Part shown: piece by piece, positions 17,468-26,102 of the stretch
Numbering within the stretch: the stretch's first letter is position 1
Layout of the letters: every line of letters starts with the position of its first letter
Source of the DNA: DATDFB01 sp035276475
GTDB taxonomy: Bacteria > Acidobacteriota > Thermoanaerobaculia > Gp7-AA8
NCBI GenBank assembly: GCA_035276475.1
Contig: DATELQ010000088.1
Coordinates: 1-64,000, forward strand
Direction of reading: 5' to 3'
Length of the DNA stretch: 64,000 nucleotides
Translations under genes and position numbers: made by a program
Notes under the pieces: model-generated
Databases searched by the model: none
What the model was told of the DNA's origin: nothing
The model's input: the letters and a program-made list of their open reading frames with translations, nothing else

Positions 17468-18505
17468 CTACTGCCAGCGGAAGATCTTCACGCCGGCAGT
17501 GAACGCCACGAGACCCCACGCGGCGAGCCACAGAATTTTCGGACCGATCTGCGCGAGCGTCATGGCATCGTTCATGACGCCGCGCAGCGCGTCGTTGAGT
17601 AGCGTGAGCGGCAGCGCCTTGATCAGCGGCTTCACGGCGTCGGGAAAACGCTCGTAGGAGAAGAAGACGCCGGAGCAGAGCCACATCGGCATCATGACGA
17701 GGTTCATGAGGCCATTGGCGGCTTCGAGCGTGCGCGCGCGCGACGCGGTGAGCAGGCCGAGGCCGGAGAAGGCGAAGCCGCCGATGACGCATAGGAGCGC
17801 CAGCGTGGCGACCGAGCCGTTCACGCGCACGCCGAAGACGAGCCAGCCGAACGCCACGAGCACGCCGACTTCGAGCACGAGAAAAACGATGCGCGAGAGG
17901 AAGTGCGAGAGGACATAGTCGCGCTTGCGCATCGGCGTGGCGATGAAGCGCTTCAGAAGCTTCTTCATCCGGGCGTTGACGATGACGAAGCCCGTTCCCC
18001 ACATGCCGGTGCCCATGAGGTTCATGCCGAGGAGGCCGGGGAGGAGGAAGTCGATGTAGCGCGCGCCCTGCTCGTGCACGAACGCCTGCGACGGCGCGAG
18101 CGGATCGCGGCGGCCGGCGGCGCGTTGCAGAGCGTCGTCGACCGCACTGCGCGCCGTCAGCGCGTCGGGACGCGTCGGATCGTACTGGTACTTGAGCGCC
18201 GCGTCGCCGCTGATGAGGAGCGAGATGCGGCCGTGGCGCAGCGCGTCGTCGCCGTCGGTGACGATGCGCGGCTGCAGCGCATTGGATTTCTGCAGTGCAG
18301 CGAGGCGCTGCTGCGCCATCGGTCCGGCGGCGACGCCGACCAGCACTTTGTCCGGGGCTTTGTCGCGGAAGGCAAAACCGAGGACGAGGGCGAGGAGCAG
18401 CGGGAAGCCGAATACCCAGAAGATCGCCTCGGTCTCGCGCAGGAATTCTTTCGTCCGCGTGCGGGCGAGCTCGATGATCGGCGCGCGGATCTTGCTAGGT
18501 GTCAC
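17468..18505 (-). CDS. ABC-2 type transporter permease
   Basis: 345 residues from the GTG at 18505, which lies 11 bases inside the ATPase gene. One N-terminal membrane helix (FWVFGFPLLLALVLGF) is followed by a large periplasmic loop (about 50-160) and five C-terminal helices with the family LLPGLLGMNLMGTGMWG segment. This is the membrane half of a drug, lipid or protein exporter of the DrrB/YhhJ/YbhS type; the substrate is unknown. It pairs with the ATPase immediately upstream. Confidence 0.88.
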   Translation of the reverse strand: MTPSKIRAPIIELARTRTKEFLRETEAIFWVFGFPLLLALVLGFAFRDKAPDKVLVGVAAGPMAQQRLAALQKSNALQPRIVTDGDDALRHGRISLLISGDAALKYQYDPTRPDALTARSAVDDALQRAAGRRDPLAPSQAFVHEQGARYIDFLLPGLLGMNLMGTGMWGTGFVIVNARMKKLLKRFIATPMRKRDYVLSHFLSRIVFLVLEVGVLVAFGWLVFGVRVNGSVATLALLCVIGGFAFSGLGLLTASRARTLEAANGLMNLVMMPMWLCSGVFFSYERFPDAVKPLIKALPLTLLNDALRGVMNDAMTLAQIGPKILWLAAWGLVAFTAGVKIFRWQ

Positions 18506-19421
18506 GGAGCTCTCTCCCCGTCAGCGACACGAACAAATCCTCGAGCGTGGCCTCGTGCGTCGACAGTGTCAGGAGCTTCGCCCCATTCCTCTCGATCACA
18601 TTGATCACGCGCGGCACGGCCTCGGCGAGCGAATCGACGCGCAACTGCCACGCGTCGCCCTTCTGCGCGATGCCGTGACATCCCGGCAGATCGGCGCACG
18701 CCGACGCCGGCAGCGCCGGGTCGCTGGTGAACTCGATGATGTTGCGCGCCTCGAGCTTCGCGATCAGCTCCGCGGGCGTGCCGAGGGCGATGAGGTGGCC
18801 GTGGTCGACGATGGCGACGCGGTCGCAGAGGCGCTGCGCCTCTTCCATGTAGTGCGTCGTCAGCAGCACCGTGCCGCCCTTCTGCTGCCGGAACTGCGCG
18901 ACGACTTCCCACAGCTGCAGGCGGCTCTGCGGATCGAGGCCGGTGGTCGGCTCGTCGAGGAAGAGAATGTCGGGATCGCCGACGAGCGCGCAGGCGACGG
19001 CGAGGCGCTGCTTCTGCCCGCCGGAGAGCTTGCCGACGCGCGCGTTGCGCTTCTCGTCGAGCGAGAGCTCGTGCAGCAGCGCGTCGGGGTCGGGGCCGTT
19101 GCGGTAGAACGAGCGGAAGAGGCGCACGGTTTCGTACGTCGTCAGCTTCTCGGCGAGCTGCGTCTCCTGGAGCGAGACGCCCATGCGCTCGCGGAGCTCG
19201 CGCTCGTTCTCTTTCCAGGTCAGGCCGAGAACGCGCACCTCGCCGGAGTCGGGCGTGGTCAGCCCCTCGAGGATCTCGATGGTCGTGGTCTTACCGGCGC
19301 CGTTGGGGCCGAGGAGGCCGAAGCATTCGCCGCGCTCGACAGTGAGATCGAGGCCGTCGACGGCCTTCACGTCGGCAAAGTACTTGCGCAGGTCGCGGCA
19401 GGAGATCGCTGCTTCCGTCAC
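18495..19421 (-). CDS. ABC transporter ATP-binding protein (ABC-2 exporter)
   Basis: 308 residues from the GTG at 19421, chosen because the typical N-terminus (AAISCRDLRKYFADVKAVDGL) follows directly. Walker A GPNGAGKT, signature LSGGQKQR, Walker B ILFLDEP and the H-loop TTHYMEEA are intact. The C-terminal 70 residues form the DUF4162-like extension typical of DrrA-type exporters. It energises the overlapping permease downstream. The start is only 22 bases from the divergent, truncated quinone oxidoreductase. Confidence 0.94.
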   Translation of the reverse strand: MTEAAISCRDLRKYFADVKAVDGLDLTVERGECFGLLGPNGAGKTTTIEILEGLTTPDSGEVRVLGLTWKENERELRERMGVSLQETQLAEKLTTYETVRLFRSFYRNGPDPDALLHELSLDEKRNARVGKLSGGQKQRLAVACALVGDPDILFLDEPTTGLDPQSRLQLWEVVAQFRQQKGGTVLLTTHYMEEAQRLCDRVAIVDHGHLIALGTPAELIAKLEARNIIEFTSDPALPASACADLPGCHGIAQKGDAWQLRVDSLAEAVPRVINVIERNGAKLLTLSTHEATLEDLFVSLTGRELRDT

Positions 19422-19442
19422 GATGGCGCGCAATACTACGAC

Positions 19443-20315
19443 ATGCTTCGCATCCGCGTCCGCACCGCAGGCGTGAACCGCGCCGACCTTCTGCAACGTG
19501 AAGGGCACTACCCGCCGCCGCCCGGCGCGTCGGAGGTGCTCGGGCTCGAATGCGCGGGCATCGTCACCGAATCGGACGTGAGCGGTTGGGCCGAAGGCGA
19601 TCGCGCGATGGCGTTGCTCGCCGGCGGCGGTTACGCGGAGGAGGTCGTGGTCGACGCCGGCTCGGCGATGCACGTACCGTCCGCGCTCTCCGACGAAGAG
19701 GCCGGCGCGCTGCCCGAAGTGTTTCTGACGGCCTACCTCAACGTTTTCATGCTGGCGCGCGCGAAAGCGGGCGAGACGCTGCTCGTGCACGGCGGCGGCA
19801 GCGGCGTCGGCACCGCGGCGACGACGCTCGGGAAGCTCGCCGGCCTGCGCGTGATCGTGACCGCCGGCTCGCGCGAGAAGTGTGCGCGCTGCCTCGCGCA
19901 CGGCGCCGACGTGGCCATCAACTACAACGAAGAGGACTTCGTCGCGCGCGCGAAGCCAGCGGACGTGATCCTCGACCACATCGGCGCGCGCTACCTGGCC
20001 CGCGACCTCGAGACACTGGCGACGGGCGGCCGCGTCGTGATCATCGGCTCGATGGGCGGCCGTGGAACGGTCGACCTCGACGTAACCGCGCTCCTCGGCA
20101 AGCGCCAGCAGATCATCGGCTCGACGTTGCGCGCCCGCCCTCCCGCCGAGAAGGGGGAGATCGTGGCGTCATTCCTGGAGCGCTTCGGCAAGGATCTCGA
20201 AGCGGGGCGCGTGCGGCCGGTAATCGACTCGGTGTTCCCGATCGCGGAGATGGACGCGGCGCACGAGCGGATGCGCGGGGATCACTTCGGGAAGATCGTG
20301 CTTCGGGTGAGCTGA
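19443..20315 (+). CDS. N-terminally truncated quinone oxidoreductase-like MDR protein
   Basis: 290 residues from the only plausible ATG (19443). The body is a zinc-independent quinone oxidoreductase: AGVNRADLLQREGHYPPPPG (start of the catalytic fold), HGGGSGVGTAA for NADPH binding, and IIGSTLRARPPAEKGEI. Homologues carry about 30 more residues, ending GEVLIRVRAAGVNRAD; here the protein begins at MLRIRVRTAGVNRAD, so the first two beta strands are missing. Upstream sequence belongs to the divergent ABC gene. The enzyme may be inactive or folded differently. Confidence 0.75.
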   Translation: MLRIRVRTAGVNRADLLQREGHYPPPPGASEVLGLECAGIVTESDVSGWAEGDRAMALLAGGGYAEEVVVDAGSAMHVPSALSDEEAGALPEVFLTAYLNVFMLARAKAGETLLVHGGGSGVGTAATTLGKLAGLRVIVTAGSREKCARCLAHGADVAINYNEEDFVARAKPADVILDHIGARYLARDLETLATGGRVVIIGSMGGRGTVDLDVTALLGKRQQIIGSTLRARPPAEKGEIVASFLERFGKDLEAGRVRPVIDSVFPIAEMDAAHERMRGDHFGKIVLRVS

Positions 20316-20316
20316 C

Positions 20317-20829
20317 TCACGCGCAGCGCTTCACCTTCGCCCACCATGACCTTCCGTTCGGCTGCGAAGGATCCGCGGCCAGCAACGCTCGCGCGGCGTC
20401 ATCCTGGCAACGAAAGAGGGTGAAGTCGTCGATGTCGTTCACTCCGTCGCGGGCGTAATCGAGGGCGGTGGCACCGTGATCGTCCGTCGCGCGCGCGTTC
20501 GCGCCGTGTGCGAGGAGGAGCTTGACCGTGTCGGTGTGGCCGTAGCCGGCGGCCATCATCAGTGGCGTGTAGCCGCGGGGGTAACCGCGATTCGGGTCGG
20601 CGCCGGCGTCGAGGAGCGCCGCGGCCGCGCCGAGCTGGTGCTTGTGCACGGCGTGCAGCAGCACGGGCCAGTCGTTCGCGCCGGCGTGCTGGTTCGGGTT
20701 GGCACCCTGGCGGACGAGCTGTGTCACGAGCGCGGCGTCGCCGCTGCGGGCAGCGTCGATGAGCGCGCTCTCGTCGCGCGCCGGGCTACCGCAGGCGAGG
20801 AGGAGAAGGACGTAGAGCACGTATCGCAT
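20317..20829 (-). CDS. Ankyrin-repeat lipoprotein
   Basis: 170 residues. A lipobox (LLLLACG) ends the signal peptide. At least three ankyrin repeats follow: ESALIDAARSGDAALVTQLV, NDWPVLLHAVHKHQLGAAAA and YTPLMMAAGYGHTDTVKLLL, with a degenerate capping repeat after them. The role is protein binding on the periplasmic side of a membrane; the partner is unknown. A good sigma70-type promoter sits immediately upstream with its -10 six bases from the ATG, so the transcript should be leaderless. Confidence 0.86.
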   Translation of the reverse strand: MRYVLYVLLLLACGSPARDESALIDAARSGDAALVTQLVRQGANPNQHAGANDWPVLLHAVHKHQLGAAAALLDAGADPNRGYPRGYTPLMMAAGYGHTDTVKLLLAHGANARATDDHGATALDYARDGVNDIDDFTLFRCQDDAARALLAADPSQPNGRSWWAKVKRCA

Positions 20830-20835
20830 GCTCTC

Positions 20836-20864
20836 AATCTATGACAAGTACTTTACTTCGTCAA
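20836..20864 (-). promoter_or_regulatory. Promoter of ankyrin lipoprotein (leaderless)
   Basis: On the minus strand, TTGACG (20864-20859), a 17-base spacer and TAGATT (20841-20836), then six bases to the ATG at 20829. The -35 lies in the last codons of the NUDIX gene. Confidence 0.75.
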
Positions 20865-21335
20865 GTACCGAACCTTCAGATCGACGAGAATACCTTCCGA
20901 TTCCTTCTTCCGCAGCCACGCGGCAAGCTCGTCCTGCGGCACGAGATGCACGGTGATCTTCTCGCCGCCCACTCCCCCACCTACGCCAATCCTCCGCAGT
21001 CGTCGCGCCCGCACCAGGTGCACGATCTCCGAGGTGATGCCGGGCGAGCTCGGGCCGCTGGCTAAGCGCTCGATCGTGTCGCAGGCAAAGCCGGCTTCCT
21101 CTTCGAGCTCCTGCCGCGCGATCGCCTCGACGTCCTTCGACGAGTCGAGCAGGCCCGCGACCAAATCGATCACGCGCGCGTCGACGGGGCGGCGGTACTG
21201 CTCCGTCAGCACGACCTCGCCCTCGTCTGTGACGGCGATGACCCCCACCGCCTCCGTCGCGTTCTTGCGCTCGACGAACTCCCAACCGTCGCGCTCGCGC
21301 ACGACGACGTGTTTGCCTTCGAAAACAGTTCGCAT
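20853..21335 (-). CDS. NUDIX hydrolase
   Basis: 160 residues, ATG overlapping the Crp/Fnr stop codon (TGATG). The NUDIX box is recognisable as AGLLDSSKDVEAIAR followed by QELEEEAGF. It deviates from the consensus: the first glutamate is Lys and the RE pair is QE, while the metal-binding EExGF end is intact. The surrounding pattern (VLTEQYRRPVDARVIDLVAG) resembles ADP-ribose pyrophosphatases. It would hydrolyse a nucleoside diphosphate linked to another moiety; substrate not determined. It is co-transcribed with the regulator upstream. Confidence 0.88.
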   Translation of the reverse strand: MRTVFEGKHVVVRERDGWEFVERKNATEAVGVIAVTDEGEVVLTEQYRRPVDARVIDLVAGLLDSSKDVEAIARQELEEEAGFACDTIERLASGPSSPGITSEIVHLVRARRLRRIGVGGGVGGEKITVHLVPQDELAAWLRKKESEGILVDLKVRYLTK

Positions 21336-22069
21336 CAGTCGATCGCGGCGCGCCGCCCCTTCGCCACCGGCGCGAAGCCGAGGGCGCGCTCGTACTCCTC
21401 CACCGAGGTACGGTAACACTCGCAGCTCAGCTCCTCGAGACGCCGGCGGTCTTGTACGACGACGCGGTTGCGGCGGGTCTCGATCGCGCCGCTGCGCGCG
21501 AGCTCCTGCATCGCCTGATTGATGCCGGCGCGGCGCGAGGCGAGCATGCGCGAGAGGAACTCCTGCGTCACCGACATCTCGTCGCTGCCGACGCGGTCGT
21601 GCAGCAATAGAAGCCAGTGCGCCAGGCGCTTCACGATCATGTGCAGCCGGTTGCACGCCGCGAGCTGCGCGGTGTTGCCGATGTACGTGGCCAGGTAGCG
21701 GTGGAAGACGGCGCGCGCGGCGGCGTTCGTATCCATCACCTCGCGCACCGCGGTCGCCGCAATGCGCGCCGTGTAGCCGCGGCCCTGCGTCAATCCCTCG
21801 AGCGCGTTCTCGGGCACGCCCAGGAGCGAGGTCACCGAGGCCGTTCCTTCGCGGCCGACCATGGCGATCTCCACCGAGGAGCCGTCCTCGAGATTGCGGA
21901 TCAGCGAGATCACGGCGTCGAGCGGGAAGAACAGCTGGTCGCCGCTTCCCTGTTCGAAGACGCGCTCCGAAAGCTGCAGCTCGACCACCGTGGCGCGCCG
22001 GCCGAGCTCGGCGGCGACGTCGGGCGGCAGCGAACGGATCAGTAGGTTCTCGCTCAGACTTGGTTGCAC
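21335..22069 (-). CDS. Crp/Fnr-family transcriptional regulator
   Basis: 244 residues from the GTG at 22069. A cyclic-nucleotide-binding-type beta barrel (about 15-130, with LSERVFEQGSGDQLFFPLDA and VEIAMVGREGTASV) is followed by a long dimer helix and a winged helix (EFLSRMLASRRAGINQAMQEL, then AIETRRNRVVV). It lacks the four N-terminal cysteines of FNR, so an iron-sulfur sensor is unlikely. It belongs to the YeiL-like group common in soil bacteria; the ligand is unknown. It is coupled to the NUDIX gene and divergent from a response regulator. Confidence 0.88.
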   Translation of the reverse strand: MQPSLSENLLIRSLPPDVAAELGRRATVVELQLSERVFEQGSGDQLFFPLDAVISLIRNLEDGSSVEIAMVGREGTASVTSLLGVPENALEGLTQGRGYTARIAATAVREVMDTNAAARAVFHRYLATYIGNTAQLAACNRLHMIVKRLAHWLLLLHDRVGSDEMSVTQEFLSRMLASRRAGINQAMQELARSGAIETRRNRVVVQDRRRLEELSCECYRTSVEEYERALGFAPVAKGRRAAID

Positions 22070-22162
22070 GTCACCACACAATAGAGCCAACTTTGTGCCG
22101 GAAAGTGTACGGAAACGGACAGACACTGCACTGCACTCGTGCGATAAATCCGCATCCTCGGC

Positions 22163-22546
22163 ATGGTCCTTCTCATCGACGACGATCCCAGTGTCCGCAG
22201 CCTCCTCGCCGCGCTGATGACCCGCGACGGTCTTGCGCACGAGTCGGCGGCCGACGGTGTCGAGGCCATCGAGTGGCTGCGGCGGCGCGACTTCGACGCC
22301 ATCATCCTCGACCTCCTGCTACCGGAGCGGAATGGCTTCGAGGTCCTGCAGTTCCTGAAAGCGGAGCGCCCGCACCTGTTGCCGCGCGTTGTCGTCATCA
22401 CCGCCGCCTCCGAGTCGACGCTGAAGCACTTCGACGACCGCAAGCGCGTCGCCGCGGTGCTGCGCAAGCCGTTCGACATCGCCGTCCTCTCCGAGGCGGT
22501 CAAAAGAGCGAGGCCTGCGCGCTCGGACGGCGGAATGCCGCTGTAG
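22163..22546 (+). CDS. Single-domain response regulator
   Basis: 127 residues, a receiver domain only. The acidic pocket is LIDDDPS (4-10), the phosphoacceptor is Asp50 in AIILDLLLPERNG, the switch Thr is in VVVITAAS and the conserved lysine is in LRKPFD. No output domain and no histidine kinase nearby. It probably works by protein contact or as a phosphate sink. Its last 47 bases overlap the convergent radical SAM gene. Confidence 0.92.
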   Translation: MVLLIDDDPSVRSLLAALMTRDGLAHESAADGVEAIEWLRRRDFDAIILDLLLPERNGFEVLQFLKAERPHLLPRVVVITAASESTLKHFDDRKRVAAVLRKPFDIAVLSEAVKRARPARSDGGMPL

Positions 22547-23543
22547 AGAGCTCGGTGTCCTTCTCATTGAGGTGCGCGCGGCGGCAGCTGACGTCGAAGA
22601 TCGTCTCGATCTGATCGGCGAAGATCCCTTTGCCGCGTTGGCGGATGCGCCACTGTGGGTCGTAGAGCTTGCCGCCGCGCATGTCGCGTACGCGGTTGAG
22701 CACCTTCTCCTTGCGGTCGGGGAAGCGCTCCTCGAGCCACTTCTCGAAGATCGGCGCGACGGCCCACGGCAGGCGCAGCATGACGAAGCCGGCGTTCGTC
22801 GCGCCGGCGTTCGCCGCGGCCTCCAGGATCTTCGGCATCTCGTGATCGGTGATGGCCGGGATCACCGGCGCGACCATCACGCTGCACGGGATGCCGGCCT
22901 TCGACAGCGCCTCGAGCGCGGCCAGGCGCAACTCCGGCGTCGACGCGCGCGGCTCCATGATGCGGGCGAGCTCGGGGTCGAGCGTGGTGATGGAGATCGC
23001 GACCGACGCGGCGTTGACGGCGGCGAGCTCGGCGAGGATGTCGATGTCGCGCGTGACGAGGTGATTCTTCGTGATGATCGACGTCGGATTCTTGAACTCG
23101 TTCAGCACGGCCAGGCAGCGGCGGGTGATCTCCAGCTTCCGCTCGATCGGCTGATAGCAGTCGGTCACGCCGCTGATGGCGATCGTCTCCGGGATCCAGC
23201 GCGGGGACATCAGCTCCGCACGCAGGAGCTCCGGCGCATCTTCTTTGACGAGGATCTTCGTCTCGAAGTCGAGGCCGGCGGAGAGGCCGAGGTATTCGTG
23301 CGTGGGGCGGGCGAAGCAGTAGCTGCAGCCGTGCTCGCAGCCGCGGTACGGGTTGATGCTGGCGTCGAAGCCGACGTCAGGCGAGTCGTTGCGGGCGATG
23401 ATCGTGCGCGTCGGGTCGCGCATGTAGATCGTGTGCGGCGTCCCATCGTCGGGCGGCGCTTCGTCGTCGCGCACGTAGGCGAGCGACTCGAAGCGGTTCT
23501 GGGGATTCCAACTGGCGCCGCGGCCGTGGATGGCGTCAGACAT
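22500..23543 (-). CDS. Radical SAM protein, PA0069/SplB-like family
   Basis: 347 residues. The cluster motif GCEHGCSYC (CxxxCxxC) is embedded in INPYRGCEHGCSYCFARPTH, diagnostic of the PA0069-type family related to spore photoproduct lyase. Later segments (ISGVTDCYQPIERK, SIITKNHLVTRD, APVIPAITDHEM) fit the TIM barrel. The reaction is not established for the family. The start overlaps the end of the eroded alcohol dehydrogenase by eight bases, and the end overlaps the response regulator. Confidence 0.92.
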   Translation of the reverse strand: MSDAIHGRGASWNPQNRFESLAYVRDDEAPPDDGTPHTIYMRDPTRTIIARNDSPDVGFDASINPYRGCEHGCSYCFARPTHEYLGLSAGLDFETKILVKEDAPELLRAELMSPRWIPETIAISGVTDCYQPIERKLEITRRCLAVLNEFKNPTSIITKNHLVTRDIDILAELAAVNAASVAISITTLDPELARIMEPRASTPELRLAALEALSKAGIPCSVMVAPVIPAITDHEMPKILEAAANAGATNAGFVMLRLPWAVAPIFEKWLEERFPDRKEKVLNRVRDMRGGKLYDPQWRIRQRGKGIFADQIETIFDVSCRRAHLNEKDTELSTAAFRRPSAQASLF

Positions 23544-23859
23544 GGAGCACCGCCGTGCCGGTCAACTCTCCGGATCGTAGAGCGCGCGAGGCGCGCTCGC
23601 CCCACAGGAGCTCGTACGGGAACGATGGGATGTCGCTCATGTGGATGCCGGCGCAGACAACGGTGCCGCCCTTCGCCACATTGCGCAGCTCCGCGTCGGC
23701 GAGCTCGCCGGCTGGCGCGAAGATGATGGCGGCGTCGAGCGGCTGCGCTTCCGCGGAGCCGCCGGCCCAGACGGCGCCCATGCGGCGGGCGAAGGCCTGC
23801 GCGGCGGCGTCGCCGTCGCGCGTGAAGGCGTAGACCTCGTCGAGAACCATGGCTCGCAC
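23536..23859 (-). pseudogene. Internally deleted zinc alcohol dehydrogenase
   Basis: 107 codons. The N-terminal octet MRAMVLDE and the C-terminal end RSGELTGTAVLHV match the two ends of zinc-dependent alcohol dehydrogenases of about 330 residues. Between them only the nucleotide-domain stretch remains: VYAFTRDGDAAAQAFARRMG, PLDAAIIFAPAGEL, KGGTVVCAGIHMSDIPSFPY. The catalytic zinc domain and part of the C-terminal domain are missing. The frame is intact across both junctions. Start could be GTG 23859 or ATG 23850. It cannot be an active dehydrogenase. Confidence 0.7.
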
Positions 23860-23890
23860 AATTCGAGCGTAGCCTGGGCGTCAAGTTTTT

Positions 23891-24358
23891 CTACGAGTGG
23901 TGGAGTCGCATCTCGTTCGTCTGCACGAAGCCGAGCTTCTCGTAGAGCCGCCGCCCCTCGGGCGACGCATGCAGGACGATGCGCTCGACGCCCCGCTCGC
24001 GCGCCCAGGCCAGGCACGCGCGCATGAGCTCCTCGGCGACGCCGCGCCGCCGCCACCCCGCGTCGGTGTAGACGTTGAGGATGATCCCTTCGACGTCGAT
24101 GACTGCGCCGCCGCGCGAGAACCGCGGCAGGATGCGCCGGAGCTGCATGCCGCAGCCGCCGACGACGACATCGTCATCGGCGCAAGCAAGCCACCCGAAG
24201 TACTCGCTGCCGATGGCCTCACGCAGATACGCGGCGGCGGCACGCCGCAGGGCCTCGACGTCGGCGCCGGCCGGCAGCGTGCCCATGTCGGTAAACATGG
24301 CCAGGCGATGCCCTGCGATGACCTCGGCGTCGTTGCGCGTGGCCAGGCGGATGCGCAT
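23891..24358 (-). CDS. GNAT-family N-acetyltransferase
   Basis: 155 residues. Motif A of the acetyl-CoA site is ILNVYTDAGWRRRGVAEELM, where RRRGVA is the pyrophosphate-binding loop; motif B is RIVLHASPEGRRLYEKLGFV. A helical N-terminal insertion (about 20-55) shapes the acceptor site. The acceptor cannot be told from sequence. It stands alone downstream of nothing obvious, upstream of the eroded alcohol dehydrogenase. Confidence 0.9.
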   Translation of the reverse strand: MRIRLATRNDAEVIAGHRLAMFTDMGTLPAGADVEALRRAAAAYLREAIGSEYFGWLACADDDVVVGGCGMQLRRILPRFSRGGAVIDVEGIILNVYTDAGWRRRGVAEELMRACLAWARERGVERIVLHASPEGRRLYEKLGFVQTNEMRLHHS

Positions 24359-24431
24359 CGCCGCACGGTACTACAGCACCAGATCGCGCACTTTCCAATA
24401 TCGGCATTGATCTCTCGTCATTAGAGGAGAA

Positions 24432-24468
24432 ACGGAAGCGCGGGCGACGTCCTGCTCCGCACTTCCGT
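24432..24468 (+). repeat. Stem-loop in the leader of the secreted protein gene
   Basis: ACGGAAGCGCGG pairs with CCGCACTTCCGT (11 of 12 positions) around a 13-base loop, 43 bases before the ATG at 24511. It could be a leader hairpin. The rest of the 150-base gap 24359-24510 shows nothing else I can name. Confidence 0.45.
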
Positions 24469-24510
24469 ACACGGTGCAGTTCCCCAAATCGGTCTTAAGG
24501 AGAAAACTGA

Positions 24511-26066
24511 ATGACTAGAAGTACGCTCGTAGTGTGTCTTGCTGCGTTTCTCGCGGCTCCCTCCATGCGGCCAGGCCGCAGATTTTTCAAAATTCGGTGA
24601 AATACCGCGACGCCGGCGCGAAGCCTGCCACGGGCCGCAGCGGCAGCGCGGCCATCGAGGCGCGCGCGCTGCGCGGCCGGAACGAGACCACGATCGAAGT
24701 CACTACCGGCCGGCTCGACGGCAGCGTCGCTCCTGCCGGAAAGCTCGACAAGGTGCAGGTCAAGGTGTTCAACGGCCACGGCGACGTCGTCGTCACCGAC
24801 AACTACCGCAAAGGAGCGCTCAACGGCGCGACCGGCAGCTTTACCTACGACTGGGTGGCGCGCGGACAAAAGGTGCAGGTGCAGGCGAACGTCAGCGGCA
24901 TCGATCCGAAGCGCACCGACGTCGTCACGGTTTCGAGCAACGCGGCGCTGCGTCCTGATTTGACGGTTTCGGACATCACCGCCGTGAACCAGGCCTACCT
25001 CGGCGCGAGCATCGACATCGCCGCCCTCGTCCGCGAGAAGAACGGCGACCTCGGCGCACGCGCCAACTGCGTGCTGAAGATCGACGGCGCCGTCGCCGAT
25101 CACGCCGACGGCATCTGGGTCGACGCCGGCGACGCCGTCACCTGCGAGTTCCGGCAGACCTTCACCACGCTCGGCACGAAGCAGATCGAGGTCTCGGTCA
25201 CGAACGTCACGCCGGCCGACTACGACACCACGAACAACAGCAAGACCGCGACGATCGAGATCGTCAATCCGCACGTGGCGGTGCCGGTCTGGTACGACGT
25301 GATGGCGAACGATTTCACGGAAGACCAGGTCTCGCACAACACCGATCATCAGCAGTTCGACGCCTACGATCCGGCATACTCGAACTGGGTCTACGACTCC
25401 GACAACGACTCCCGCAATCACCAGCACAACATCTACCTCCAGGCCGATCTGAACTCGTCCGTGACGCTGACGTTCCCCGTCACCGTCGAGAGCTCGCTGA
25501 CGAACGACGGCCAACTGTTCTCGTTCCCGAGCTTCACCATCGACGCGCCGAACTACACCTTCTCGTATCCCGGATTCTCGGGGTCGTGCGGCGAGGCCTA
25601 CGAGAGCAACCGCTGGTACCGCGCCTGTAACCAACACAACGACGGCGACGGCTGGTCGTTCGACTACATGAACGTGTCGACGACGGTCCGCGGCGGAACG
25701 GTCACCTACGACGGCTCGAACGTCAGCACGATGCGCTACCCCGACCTAGGCCTCGTTTACGTGTACGAGTCCAACTACGGCCCGTTCACGCAGAGCCTTG
25801 ACGACCCGCTGTACCCGCTGCCGGAGACGCTCGGCAACAACATCAGCATCCGCATCGCCATGAGCGACACCGCGGACCATCACTTCGACGTCGAAGGCGC
25901 CGTGCAGCTCTACCCGTGGGGTCCGGTCTCGTACTCCTACGATTCGCCCTGCACGTCGTACGACTACTCGTACGACTACGGCCGCTACAGCGGCTACTCC
26001 TGCTGGCATTCGGACTACACCGACAGCGGAAGGGACGGAATCTTCTACGGATCGACGGTGCAGTGA
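24511..26066 (+). pseudogene. Large secreted CARDB-domain protein, frameshifted at the signal peptide
   Basis: AAGGAG (24497-24502) and ATG 24511 open a signal peptide MTRSTLVVCLAAFLAAPS, but this frame stops at 24598. The mature protein of about 490 residues continues in a different frame from about 24565 (HAARPQIFQNSVKYRDAG). One extra base in the CCCTCC tract near 24560-24564 would restore a single 519-residue protein. The mature part has a CARDB-like domain (about 130-250, PDLTVSDITAVNQAYLGASI) and a Tyr/Asp/Ser-rich C-terminal half with several Cys pairs. Function unknown; surface adhesion is a guess. Either a true null allele, a phase-variable tract or a sequencing error. Confidence 0.7.
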
Positions 26067-26073
26067 GTCTCTC

Positions 26074-26102
26074 GAGTGCGGCGGCGCGTTGCCGCCGCAC
26101 TC
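26074..26102. terminator. Bidirectional hairpin between convergent genes
   Basis: A perfect 12-bp stem (GAGTGCGGCGGC with GCCGCCGCACTC), five-base loop. It begins eight bases after the stop of the secreted-protein gene and touches the stop of the MFS gene. No T tract follows, so it may act as an mRNA 3' stabiliser or a weak terminator. Confidence 0.6.
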
